64,000 nucleotides of DNA from Telluria antibiotica. GTDB lineage: Bacteria; Pseudomonadota; Gammaproteobacteria; Burkholderiales; Burkholderiaceae_D. The stretch lies in the NCBI RefSeq assembly GCF_011682055.1, contig NZ_JAAQOM010000019.1, positions 1-64,000 of the forward strand. The letters run 5' to 3'. Shown here one piece after another: positions 16,686 through 24,645 of the stretch (position 1 is the first letter of the stretch; every line of letters begins with the position of its first letter). A model generated the notes under the pieces. It ran no database searches. It was not told the origin of the DNA and was given only the letters and a program-made list of their open reading frames with translations. A program made the translations under genes and the position numbers.

Positions 16686-18044
16686 ATGCAATTACGGCAA
16701 AAGGTCATTTTTCTCGCGGTCGCCCCCCTGATCGTGGCGCTGTGCGCGATCGCGCTGTTCGTGCGCCAGCAGGCCATCGCGCTCGCGCACGAGCAGCACG
16801 CGACGATCCAGCAAGCCTATCTGGCCAGCAAGCAGGCCGAGCTCAGGCACTACGTCGACCTCGCATCGCACTCGATCGCGCACCTGACGGCGTCCGGCCG
16901 CAGCGACCCGGCCACCCTGGCGGAGGCCAAGCGCATCCTGCAATCGCTCAGCTTCGGCGACGACGGCTATTTCTTCGTCTACGACATGCAAGGCCGCAAC
17001 CTCATGCATCCGCGCCAGCCGGAACTGGTCGGCCGCGACCTGTGGAACCTGCACGACCAGTTCGGCGCACCCACCATCCAGAACATCGTCGCCGTCGCGA
17101 AGCAGGGCGGGGGGCTCGTGCGCTACAACTGGGTCAAGCCGTCGACGAACAAGGCTGGCCCGAAGCTCGGCTACGTCGTCCCGATCCCGCAATGGGGCTG
17201 GGTAATGGGCAGCGGCCTGTACCTGGACGACGTGCAGTCCGCCCTCGACCAGGTCGATGCCCAGCAGTCGCGCAACATCGAGACGACCATGTGGTGGATC
17301 GCCGGCGTCGCCATCCTCGCCACGCTCGTGATCGGCGGCGCGGGCCTCGCGCTGAACATCAGCGAATCGCGCGTGGCGGACACGAAATTGAAAGCCCTCG
17401 CGCAGCGCGTCGTCGATTCGCAGGAGCAGGAGCGGGCGCGCCTGTCGCGCGACCTGCACGATGGCATCAGCCAGTGGCTCGTGTCGATCAAGCTGCAGAT
17501 CGAGGCGGGCATCATCCGCATGAAGGGCACGCCGGACCAGCAGTTGCAAGCCCATGCCAGTTTCGAACGCACGGCGGAAGAGCTCAACAAGGTGCTGGGC
17601 GAAGTGCGCCGCATCTCGCACGACTTGCGGCCCACGTTGCTGGACGACCTCGGACTCGCGGCCGCGCTCGACCACCTGGCCGAGGAATTCTCGCAGCACA
17701 GCGGCACGCCGGTGACGTTCACGGCGGCGGGCGACGTCGAACACTTGCCCCAGGCCGTCGGCACCGTGCTGTTCCGCATCGCGCAGGAGGCGCTGACGAA
17801 CATCGAGCGGCATGCGGGCGCGCACCACATCGACCTGTCGCTGCAGACGGGCGCCGGCCGCGTGCTGCTCACGATCGCCGACGACGGCGCCGGCTTCGAC
17901 GCCGAGGGCGTCGCGACGCACCCACAGCGCGGCATCGGCCTGCGCAACATGATGGAACGCCTGGACGCCATCGGCGGCCGCCTCGACATCGCGTCGTCGG
18001 CGGCCGGCACGACGGTGTGCGCCAGCGTCGAACTGGAGGTTTGA
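16686..18044 (+). CDS. Sensor histidine kinase, Cache sensor and HisKA_3 type
   Basis: 452 aa from ATG 16686. The frame is open further upstream but only through the repeat cluster, and the 16686 start puts the first membrane segment at residues 8-26. A periplasmic Cache-like sensor lies at about 30-198 (GDDGYFFVYDMQGRNLMHP is the single-Cache signature), then a second membrane segment at 203-223. HisKA_3 has SRDLHDGISQWLVSIK with His258. The HATPase has EALTNIERHAGA, DDGAGFD and GIGLRNMMERL. The partner NarL-type regulator starts directly after the stop. The Cache family commonly binds small organic acids; the true ligand is unknown. Divergent position to cstA makes control of carbon use an attractive guess, no more. 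Confidence 0.93.
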   Translation: MQLRQKVIFLAVAPLIVALCAIALFVRQQAIALAHEQHATIQQAYLASKQAELRHYVDLASHSIAHLTASGRSDPATLAEAKRILQSLSFGDDGYFFVYDMQGRNLMHPRQPELVGRDLWNLHDQFGAPTIQNIVAVAKQGGGLVRYNWVKPSTNKAGPKLGYVVPIPQWGWVMGSGLYLDDVQSALDQVDAQQSRNIETTMWWIAGVAILATLVIGGAGLALNISESRVADTKLKALAQRVVDSQEQERARLSRDLHDGISQWLVSIKLQIEAGIIRMKGTPDQQLQAHASFERTAEELNKVLGEVRRISHDLRPTLLDDLGLAAALDHLAEEFSQHSGTPVTFTAAGDVEHLPQAVGTVLFRIAQEALTNIERHAGAHHIDLSLQTGAGRVLLTIADDGAGFDAEGVATHPQRGIGLRNMMERLDAIGGRLDIASSAAGTTVCASVELEV

Positions 18045-18680
18045 ATGACGAAGATGGTCCACATCATGCTGGTCGACGACCACCCGCTCGTGCGCGACGG
18101 CCTGCGCGCGCGGCTGGAGGCCGTGCCGCATTTCTGCGTCGTGGCGGAAGCGGATTCCGGCGCCGAGGCGCTGGCGCTGGCGGGCAGCACCCGCATCGAC
18201 CTCGTGCTGATGGACATCACCATGCGCGACGGCAGCGGCATCGAGGCCACGGCGCGCCTTTACGCGAATTTCCCCGACATCGCCGTGCTGATCCTGTCGA
18301 TGCACGACAAGCTCGAATACGTGACGCAAGCCATGCAGGCGGGCGCGCGCGGCTACGTGCTGAAGGATGCGCCGGGCAAGGACATCGTGCTCGCCATCGA
18401 CACCGTCGTGGCCGGCGGCATTTATTACAGCGCCGCCGTCGCGCGCCAGCTCGCGCGGCCCGCGACGCAGGACAACCAGCTCACGTCGCGCGAACAGGAA
18501 GTGCTGCGCCACATCGCCAACGGCGAATCGAACAAGCAGATCGCGCGGGCGCTGGACCTGTCCGTGCGCACCGTCGAGACCCACCGCCTGAACATCAAGC
18601 GCAAGCTCGGCATCGAAGGGCAGGCCGAGCTGATCAAGTTCGCCGTGCAGCACGGGCGCTTCGGCGGCAGTGGCGCGTAA
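18045..18680 (+). CDS. NarL/FixJ-type response regulator
   Basis: 211 aa, ATG directly after the kinase TGA with GGAGG just upstream, so translation is coupled. Receiver domain with acidic pair VDDHPLVRDG, phospho-acceptor in VLMDITMRDGSG and conserved Lys in YVLKDAP. The C-terminal LuxR helix-turn-helix covers about 140-205 (LTSREQEVLRHIANGESNKQIA, RTVETHRLNIKRKLG). It is a DNA-binding transcription regulator activated by the upstream histidine kinase. Target genes are not visible from sequence, although cstA is divergent to this pair. Confidence 0.95.
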   Translation: MTKMVHIMLVDDHPLVRDGLRARLEAVPHFCVVAEADSGAEALALAGSTRIDLVLMDITMRDGSGIEATARLYANFPDIAVLILSMHDKLEYVTQAMQAGARGYVLKDAPGKDIVLAIDTVVAGGIYYSAAVARQLARPATQDNQLTSREQEVLRHIANGESNKQIARALDLSVRTVETHRLNIKRKLGIEGQAELIKFAVQHGRFGGSGA

Positions 18681-18720
18681 ATATATCTGTACGACCGTGT
18701 CCTAGAGGAAACAGAAACAG

Positions 18721-18749
18721 TTGCTTTCCGAAAATGGGTGTTCTACTAT
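18721..18749 (+). promoter_or_regulatory. Possible sigma-70 promoter upstream of the HDOD gene
   Basis: TTGCTT (18721-18726) and TACTAT (18744-18749) are separated by 17 bp in an AT-richer stretch, 31 bp before the ATG at 18780. Three and four of six consensus bases match, so this is a weak call. Confidence 0.3.
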
Positions 18750-18779
18750 TAGCTGGTTACTATCAATGCATAATCGCTA

Positions 18780-19940
18780 ATGCCCAGCGCCCCGCTCCCG
18801 GTGGTTGAAATACGCTCCGTCGCCAACGCACAGAACGAGTGGGTCGCGCTTCTGCTTGGCATGCCCGGCGCGGGGCTCGACGATCCTGCGCTGCAGGACC
18901 TGTTCGGCACGCCGGACCTGCTGGCCGCCATCGCGCCGCTCGACTGCATCGTCCACGTCGACGATGCCACCGTCTTCACGCCTCCCGTCCTGAACGTCCT
19001 GCCGGCCAACCGCGTGCTGCTGGCCGTGCGTGCCGACGCGCTCGCGACGGACGGCACGGCGCGCCGCCTCGCGGAACTGCAACTGGCCGGCTACCGCGTG
19101 CTGATCGACGGTCCGCTGCCGGAAGGCGTGGCGGCACCGGTCGGGCTGCGCACCGTCGCGCGCGACGCGCGCCTTGAACTGCCGCGCGCAGCCGCGCTGC
19201 CCGCGCTGTTCGGGCCGCACCTTGCGTACCACGTCGACGACATGGCGCGCTACGGCGCGTGCGAGAACGCCGGCTTTTCCTGGTTCAGCGGCGACTACGC
19301 GCTGGAGGGCAGCGTGCCGGACGGCGACGACGGCACGTCGCGCCGCAGGATGCTGACGATGCTTGCGCTGCTGGCGCGCGACGCCGATTCGCACGAGCTG
19401 GAAGCGCAGCTGAAGCAGGACGCGATCCTGTCGTATCACTTGCTGAAGCTGGTGAATTCGGCCGCGTTCTCCGTCGGCGCCCAGGTCACGAGCTTCAGCC
19501 AGGCGATCAGCCGCCTCGGCCGCCGCCAGCTGCAGCGCTGGCTGCAACTGCTGCTGTATGCGCGCCAGCATCCCGACGGTCCGCCGAACCTGATGCTGCC
19601 GCTGGCCGCGTTGCGCGGCGCGGCGCTGGAGGCGGCGTGCAGGAACGAGGGCGGCGACCGCGACGAGCAGGACCTCGCCTTCATGGCCGGCGTATTCTCG
19701 CTGCTGGACCGGCTGTTCCGCATGCCGATGGCGGAGGTCGTGCAGGACTTGAACCTGCCGGAGCACGTCGAAGCCGCGCTGTTGCGGCGCGACGGGCAGC
19801 TGGGGCAGCGGCTGCGGCTCGTCGAATCGGGCCGGCCCGACCCCGCCACGTTGGAAGCGGCGGGTGTCGAGGGGCCGGATTGGTGGCAGAGCCTGTTGCA
19901 CGCCTATCACTGGGCCATCCAGGTAGCCCGCAATGTCTAG
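18780..19940 (+). CDS. HDOD domain protein with degenerate EAL-like N-terminus (YuxH-type)
   Basis: 386 aa. The C-terminal two-thirds (about 185-386) is an HDOD domain: LKQDAILSYHLLKLVNSAAFSVGAQVTSFSQAISRLGRRQLQRWLQLLLYA is spread over residues 209-260. The N-terminal part resembles the degenerate EAL half of YuxH-like proteins, with no recognisable catalytic EAL, so no phosphodiesterase activity is expected. HDOD proteins act as signalling scaffolds and affect motility and c-di-GMP output. The stop overlaps the start of the next GGDEF-EAL gene by 8 nt, implying co-expression and probably a shared pathway. Confidence 0.85.
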   Translation: MPSAPLPVVEIRSVANAQNEWVALLLGMPGAGLDDPALQDLFGTPDLLAAIAPLDCIVHVDDATVFTPPVLNVLPANRVLLAVRADALATDGTARRLAELQLAGYRVLIDGPLPEGVAAPVGLRTVARDARLELPRAAALPALFGPHLAYHVDDMARYGACENAGFSWFSGDYALEGSVPDGDDGTSRRRMLTMLALLARDADSHELEAQLKQDAILSYHLLKLVNSAAFSVGAQVTSFSQAISRLGRRQLQRWLQLLLYARQHPDGPPNLMLPLAALRGAALEAACRNEGGDRDEQDLAFMAGVFSLLDRLFRMPMAEVVQDLNLPEHVEAALLRRDGQLGQRLRLVESGRPDPATLEAAGVEGPDWWQSLLHAYHWAIQVARNV

Positions 19941-22017
19941 GATGCTTGCCGCCACGACGATGGATTTCGTGGGCGGCAGCGCTGCCCTGTGCGACGCCGT
20001 CATGGCGCTGCGCGGCGATGAGTTGCACGCGGCACTGGGCCGCATTGCCGGCGCGGTGCTCGCGAGCCCGCACGGCGCATTCATCCCCGCCGGCGCCGCG
20101 CCCGCGACCACGCTGGAGGGCGCGCTGCTGCAGGAAGTGCGCGCCGACGGCCAGTGCTTCGGCCGCTACGAAGTGGCCGGCCGCGCCTACAGCCTCGACG
20201 ACTGGCGCCTGCTGGAAGGCCTCGCGGGCCTGACGGGTTCCTTGATGCAGGTGCATTCGCTGGCGCAGCGCACGACGCACGCCTATGCCCAGGTCGAGGC
20301 CCAGCTGGCGCACCAGTCGCAGATCCTGGACCAGATCCACGAATCCGTCCTCACGCTCGACCGCCTGGGCTACATCACGAGCTGGAACAAGGGCGCCGAG
20401 CGCCTGTTCGGCTACACGGCGCTGGAAGCCATCGGTCGCCACATCCTGTTCCTGTACGCGGACGAGGAGGTGGACGTGCAGGACGCCTTCGCCGAGCAGG
20501 GTGGCCGCATGATGGAAGTGCGGCGCCGGAAGAAATCGGGCGAGGTGTTCTGGGCCAGCCTGTCGCTGTCGCCGCTGTGCGACCTGGAAGACCGCCCGAC
20601 CGGCATGATCGTGTACCTGACCGACATCACGGAACGCAAGCTGGCCGAGGAGCGCCTGCACCATCTCGCGTACTACCACGAGCTGACCGGCCTGCCGAAC
20701 CGCACGCTGTTCGGCCGCCTCGTCGACCAGGCGCTGATGGTCGCCCAGCGCAACGACGCCACCGCGTGCGTGCTGTACGTGGACCTGAACCGCTTCAAGC
20801 TGATCAACGGCACCCTGGGACGCAAGGTCGGCGACGACCTGCTGCGCCAGGTGGCCGAGCGCCTGCGCAATGCGCTGCGCGACGAGGACGTGGTGGCGCA
20901 CTTGTCGGGCGACGAATTCGCGGTGGGCCTGTTCGACATCCGCCAGCACTTCGAGGCGACGACCGTCGCGCAAAAGCTGCAGGGCGCGCTGGAAATACCG
21001 TTCCTCGTGCAGGGCCACGACCTGCGCGTGGGCGCGAGCATCGGCATTTCCGTCTACCCGCAGGACGGCCCGGACGCGGAGACGTTGCTGCGCATGGCCG
21101 ACATCGCGATGGAGCGCGCCAAGGAACACGCGGAAAACCCGGACCGCAGCGTCGCCTTCTACCGCCTCGACATGAACGAGGGCATGCAGCAGCGGATGCA
21201 GATCGAGTCGGGCCTGCGCCATGCGCTCGGCAACGGCGAGTTGATCCTGCACTACCAGCCGAAATTCGAGATCGGCTCGAGTCGCCTGGTGGGCGCCGAA
21301 GCCCTCGTGCGCTGGAAGCATCCGGTGCGCGGCATGATCCCGCCGATCGAATTCATCCCGCTGGCCGAGAGCACGGGCCTGATCGTGCAGGTGGGCGAGT
21401 GGGTGCTGGAGCAGGCGTGCGCGCAGGCCGCGATCTGGCAGCGCGCGGGCCTGCCGCCGTTCCGCCTCGCCGTGAACGTGTCGGCACGCGAGTTCACGGC
21501 ATCGCTGCCGGGCCGCGTGGCGGAGACGCTGCGCCGCTACCGCCTGGACGCGCACTGGCTGGAACTGGAGATCACGGAAAGCACGCTGATGCACGACATC
21601 GAGCACGTGATCGCCATCATGGACCGCATCAGCGCGCTGGGGGTGGCGCTGTCGCTGGACGATTTCGGCACCGGATATTCGAGCTTGTCTTACCTGAAGC
21701 GCTTCCCGATCGACACGCTGAAGATCGACCGCTCGTTCACGACCGGCATCCCGCAGGACCCGAGCGACTGCGCGATCGCGAGCACGATCATCGGCATGGG
21801 CCGCAAGCTGGGCCACCGCGTGATCGCGGAAGGCGTGGAAACCTTGGAACAGCTGGAATTCCTGCGCCAGGCCGGCTGCGACGAGGTGCAGGGCTATCTG
21901 TACGGGAAGCCGCTGCCCGCGTACGAATTCGAGAAGAGCCTGCGCGAGAACTGGATGCTGATGGACACGGGCGAGGCCGAGGCGGCGATGCGGGCGATGA
22001 TCTGGTCGCTCAAGTAG
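19933..22017 (+). CDS. PAS-GGDEF-EAL protein (c-di-GMP metabolism)
   Basis: 694 aa. An N-terminal region of about 100 aa without a clear domain precedes a coiled stretch. PAS about 115-235 (ESVLTLDRLGYITSWNKGAERLFGY). The GGDEF domain has SGDEF instead of GGDEF, exactly five residues after an RDED I-site motif, so cyclase activity is doubtful but product binding is likely. The EAL domain has GAEALVRWKHP, LEITESTLM, DDFGTGYSS, LKIDRSF and IAEGVETLEQ, the residues of an active phosphodiesterase. No membrane segment is seen. Start at ATG 19933 overlaps the HDOD gene by 8 nt. Most likely net function is c-di-GMP hydrolysis modulated through the I-site. Confidence 0.93.
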   Translation: MSRMLAATTMDFVGGSAALCDAVMALRGDELHAALGRIAGAVLASPHGAFIPAGAAPATTLEGALLQEVRADGQCFGRYEVAGRAYSLDDWRLLEGLAGLTGSLMQVHSLAQRTTHAYAQVEAQLAHQSQILDQIHESVLTLDRLGYITSWNKGAERLFGYTALEAIGRHILFLYADEEVDVQDAFAEQGGRMMEVRRRKKSGEVFWASLSLSPLCDLEDRPTGMIVYLTDITERKLAEERLHHLAYYHELTGLPNRTLFGRLVDQALMVAQRNDATACVLYVDLNRFKLINGTLGRKVGDDLLRQVAERLRNALRDEDVVAHLSGDEFAVGLFDIRQHFEATTVAQKLQGALEIPFLVQGHDLRVGASIGISVYPQDGPDAETLLRMADIAMERAKEHAENPDRSVAFYRLDMNEGMQQRMQIESGLRHALGNGELILHYQPKFEIGSSRLVGAEALVRWKHPVRGMIPPIEFIPLAESTGLIVQVGEWVLEQACAQAAIWQRAGLPPFRLAVNVSAREFTASLPGRVAETLRRYRLDAHWLELEITESTLMHDIEHVIAIMDRISALGVALSLDDFGTGYSSLSYLKRFPIDTLKIDRSFTTGIPQDPSDCAIASTIIGMGRKLGHRVIAEGVETLEQLEFLRQAGCDEVQGYLYGKPLPAYEFEKSLRENWMLMDTGEAEAAMRAMIWSLK

Positions 22018-22048
22018 GCGCTGGCTGCCCTGGGGGCAATGATTTATG

Positions 22049-22054
22049 TATAAT
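22049..22054 (+). promoter_or_regulatory. -10 element of the tRNA-Ser promoter
   Basis: A perfect TATAAT lies 14 bp before the tRNA 5' end. The matching -35 (TGCCCT at 22026-22031, 17 bp spacing) is poor. Confidence 0.5.
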
Positions 22055-22068
22055 GCCGGTTCCCCAGG

Positions 22069-22158
22069 GGAAGCGTGGCCGAGTGGTTGAAGGCAGCAGT
22101 CTTGAAAACTGCCGACGGGGGAACCCGTTCGTGAGTTCGAATCTCACCGCTTCCGCCA
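22069..22158 (+). tRNA. tRNA-Ser (anticodon TGA)
   Basis: 90 nt including encoded CCA. Acceptor arms GGAAGCG (22069-22075) and CGCTTCC (22148-22154) pair fully, discriminator G at 22155 and CCA at 22156-22158. The D-arm GTGGCCGAGTGGTTGAAGGC, anticodon loop CTTGAAA (anticodon TGA), a long variable arm and the T-arm with GTTCGAATC are all present. The long variable arm is diagnostic for class II serine tRNA. Confidence 0.97.
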
Positions 22159-22170
22159 GGAAATAAAATG

Positions 22171-22193
22171 GCCGCCCATTGGGCGGCTTTTTT
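22171..22193 (+). terminator. Rho-independent terminator after tRNA-Ser
   Basis: GCCGCCC-ATT-GGGCGGC (22171-22187) followed by six T. It sits inside a much longer inverted repeat: CGCTTCCGCCAGGAAATAAA (from 22148) is matched by its reverse complement ending at 22210. Confidence 0.92.
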
Positions 22194-22208
22194 ATTTCCT
22201 GGCGGAAG

Positions 22209-22324
22209 CGAAGAGGGCGCGTGCACGCCCTCTTCGAATCGCCCGTTTGCTGTCCGCGCAGCGGACAGCGCGCCGGAGGCGCATACCATTTACGCTGATC
22301 AGAAAACGGCTTTGCCTCAGCCGT
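22209..22324. repeat. Run of four perfect hairpins downstream of tRNA-Ser
   Basis: In the 580-bp gap between tRNA-Ser and the next gene: CGAAGAGGGCG/CGCCCTCTTCG (22209-22236), GCTGTCCGC/GCGGACAGC (22249-22269), GCGCC/GGCGC (22270-22282) and ACGGCT/AGCCGT (22306-22324). The last is followed on the minus strand by TTTT and so looks like a minus-strand terminator. The remainder of the gap up to 22738 holds the gene remnant at 22317-22523 and an AT-richer leader. Confidence 0.85.
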
Positions 22325-22523
22325 GACTCCATGCGAAATTGGTCATCGACGAACTGGTCGCGCACATGCCGCCCGTGCCGCCGCTGGGCAGGTTGCAGTC
22401 GGGCGTCGTCGGCCACCGTGAAGTCGGGCAGCACGCCGGGGCCGCCGCCCGCCAGCACAGCCATGCGTACGGCGCACGCTGTATTCCCGCTCAACGACCG
22501 GCGGAAACGGAACCCATCGCCTC
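22317..22523 (-). pseudogene. Decayed C-terminal gene remnant, family unknown
   Basis: On the minus strand one frame reads GFRFRRSLSGNTACAVRMAV and on to VLPDFTVADD, after an in-frame TGA. A shift by one frame continues as CNLPSGGTGGMCATSSSMTN and ends FAWSHG-stop at 22317-22319, just inside a hairpin with a T-run on this strand. Removing seven bases (GCCCGAC) would join the two halves as TVADDCNLPSGG. It therefore looks like the broken 3' end of a real gene whose 5' part has been lost. The protein family is not recognised. Confidence 0.4.
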
Positions 22524-22738
22524 ACGTCGGATGTTGCCCAGCAATGTTGAGCGGTGGATACATTCGATGTCGTGAAATGTCAACGCAGGTCACGTATTCG
22601 TAGAAAATTGTAATGCGCTAAATACATTTTTATACATATACTGATCTGCGCCATTCATGGCGGCGACCGGCTGCGGTCGCACAAGACGTTTGCGCGATCC
22701 CGTGCCCGGTCCGACTCCCACACCCATTGGAGGAATTC

Positions 22739-24328
22739 ATGCGTTTCGCAACTGACCGAGTTCTGTTCCTCGCGGCTTGTGCCGCATCGCTGTTGCCCCT
22801 GGCCGCACAAGCGGCGGATGGCGTCGAAGTCACCCCGGCCATGACCCATGACCATCTACCGAGCCTGCGGGGCACGATGCCCAAGCCGGACGATTACGAC
22901 GGCACCAAGCACGAGAAGGAGTGGAAGAAGATCCCGCACGTCGATTCCGGACGGTTCGTGCAGGATGCGGCCACGCAGGGTACACACGTGACGGGCGCCG
23001 CCTCGACGATCGCGGGCATGGGGTTCGATGGCGTGGGCAATGGCTTCACCGGGCCGCAGGGCAAGTTCACGGTCAACGCGGCGCCGCCGGACACGACCGG
23101 CGCCGTCGGTGCGACGCAATACGTGCAATGGGTAAATTCTTCGTTCGCCGTATTCGACAAGACGACGGGCCAAGCCGTCTACGGCCCGGTGGCCGGCAAC
23201 ACGTTGTGGTCCGGCTTCGGCGGGCCGTGCGAGACCCAGAACGACGGCGACCCGATCGTCAAATACGATCGCATCGCCAACCGCTGGGTCATGATGCAGT
23301 TCGCGGTGCCGAGCGGCGGACCGTACTACCAGTGCGTCGCCGTGTCGCAGACGTCGGATGCCACGGGCGGCTGGTATCGCTACGCATTCCAGTACACGAA
23401 CTTCCCCGATTATCCGAAGGCCGGCGTGTGGCCGGACGCGTATTACGTGACGTTCAACATGTTCAGCGGGAACTCCTTCGCGGGTCCGCGCCTGTGCGCG
23501 TACGACCGCAACAGCATGCTGTCCGGCGCGGCGGCGACGCAGCAATGCTTCCAGCTGTCGACGAGCTACGGCAGCGTGCTCCCGGCAGATCTGGACGGCG
23601 CTACGCTGCCGCCGGCGGGCGCGCCGAACTATATGCTGAGCAAGGGCTCGTCTGCGCTGAACTTCTGGAAGATGCACGTGGACTGGGCGAACCCGGCGAA
23701 CACGACGCTGAGCGCGGCCGTCTCCCTGCCCGTCGCGGCATTCAACGCGGCCTGCAGCGGCGGCACGTGCATCCCGCAGGCCGGCACGGCGCAGAAGCTC
23801 GACTCGCTGGCCGACCGCCTGATGTACCGCCTCGCGTACCGCAATTTCGGCAGCTACGAATCGCTCGTGGTCAATCACGCGGTGGCCGTCGGCACGACGC
23901 GCAAGAACACGTATGCGGCGGTGCGCTGGTACGAGCTGCGCAACCTGACGGCGGCCACGCCGACCGTTTATCAGCAATCGACGTATGCGCCGGACTCGAC
24001 GTTCCGCTGGCTGGGCAGCATCGCGATGGACAAGATGGGCAACATTGCGCTCGGCTACAGCACGTCCAGCTCGACCCTGCACCCGGGCATCCGCTTCGCG
24101 ACGCGCCTGACGACCGATGCGCTGAACACGCTGTCGAACGAGACCACGCTGTTGCAAGGGAACGGCTCGCAGTTGCAGAACCTGAGCCGGTGGGGCGATT
24201 ATTCGACGATGGCTCTCGACCCCGTCGACGATTGCACGTTCTGGTACACGAACGAGTACCTGCCGTCCAATGGCACGTTCAACTGGAGCACGCGCATCGC
24301 GTCCTTCAAGATTGCGGGCTGCCAGTAA
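22739..24328 (+). CDS. Secreted protein of unknown function
   Basis: 529 aa from ATG 22739, preceded by GGAGGA (22729-22734). A clear Sec signal peptide (VLFLAACAASLLPLAAQAAD) is cut near residue 26. The mature protein has repeated aromatic and Gly motifs such as APPDTTGAVGATQYVQWVNSSFAVFD, GDPIVKYDRIANRWVMMQF and NIALGYSTSSSTLHPGIRFA, suggestive of a beta-propeller-like fold; three pairs of Cys could form disulfides. The residue mix (Asn, Ser, Thr, Tyr) is typical of exported proteins. It is probably periplasmic or extracellular. No catalytic signature is recognised. It stands alone, ending in a strong inverted repeat at 24343-24378. Confidence 0.88.
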   Translation: MRFATDRVLFLAACAASLLPLAAQAADGVEVTPAMTHDHLPSLRGTMPKPDDYDGTKHEKEWKKIPHVDSGRFVQDAATQGTHVTGAASTIAGMGFDGVGNGFTGPQGKFTVNAAPPDTTGAVGATQYVQWVNSSFAVFDKTTGQAVYGPVAGNTLWSGFGGPCETQNDGDPIVKYDRIANRWVMMQFAVPSGGPYYQCVAVSQTSDATGGWYRYAFQYTNFPDYPKAGVWPDAYYVTFNMFSGNSFAGPRLCAYDRNSMLSGAAATQQCFQLSTSYGSVLPADLDGATLPPAGAPNYMLSKGSSALNFWKMHVDWANPANTTLSAAVSLPVAAFNAACSGGTCIPQAGTAQKLDSLADRLMYRLAYRNFGSYESLVVNHAVAVGTTRKNTYAAVRWYELRNLTAATPTVYQQSTYAPDSTFRWLGSIAMDKMGNIALGYSTSSSTLHPGIRFATRLTTDALNTLSNETTLLQGNGSQLQNLSRWGDYSTMALDPVDDCTFWYTNEYLPSNGTFNWSTRIASFKIAGCQ

Positions 24329-24342
24329 TTCGTGACGTCCCG

Positions 24343-24378
24343 CCGTTCACGCCCGCGCAGTCACGCGGGCGTGAACGG
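24343..24378. terminator. Perfect 15-bp inverted repeat after the secreted protein gene
   Basis: CCGTTCACGCCCGCG (24343-24357), loop CAGTCA, CGCGGGCGTGAACGG (24364-24378). There is no T-run, so it may act as a transcript-stabilising hairpin or a weak terminator. Confidence 0.6.
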
Positions 24379-24459
24379 ACGAACGTTGCGCTTCATGGTG
24401 CGGCTGCTCTACCATTGCTCTCCCAGCCGTTACGCTTTACGAAGCGAGGAGAGCAACGC

Positions 24460-24645
24460 ATGACATTCGAATTCTTTTGCATCGCGTGTGGCCACGCGCA
24501 CCAGGGCATGCCGGCGCTCGACGCGGCAGCGAGCAGAGCTTCACGCAACGGGTCGCGTGCTTCGAGTCCGGACAGCGATCGCACGTCGGCCCGTTTTTCG
24601 GCCGATTGAATGCCGCGCTCGCGCCGTATCAAGGCTGGCTCCCCC
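24460..24645 (+). pseudogene. DUF2199-family gene remnant (internal deletion and frameshift)
   Basis: From ATG 24460 (GGAGAG upstream) the frame reads MTFEFFCIACGHAHQGMPAL, the usual DUF2199 N-terminus with its Cys-x2-Cys-Gly-x-x-His motif. After about 25 codons a second frame carries SEQSFTQRVACFESGQ and GPFFGRLNAALAPYQG, which corresponds to the family's C-terminal half (SERSF..., PFFGWLN...). The middle of the gene is missing, the two parts are out of frame, and the 3' end runs into the start of the HEAT-repeat gene. No product of normal size can be made. Confidence 0.6.

Noticed and set aside
22044..22289. 81-codon minus-strand frame over tRNA-Ser
   Set aside because: It is antisense to the tRNA and its terminator; peptides of this kind are recurrent annotation artefacts.
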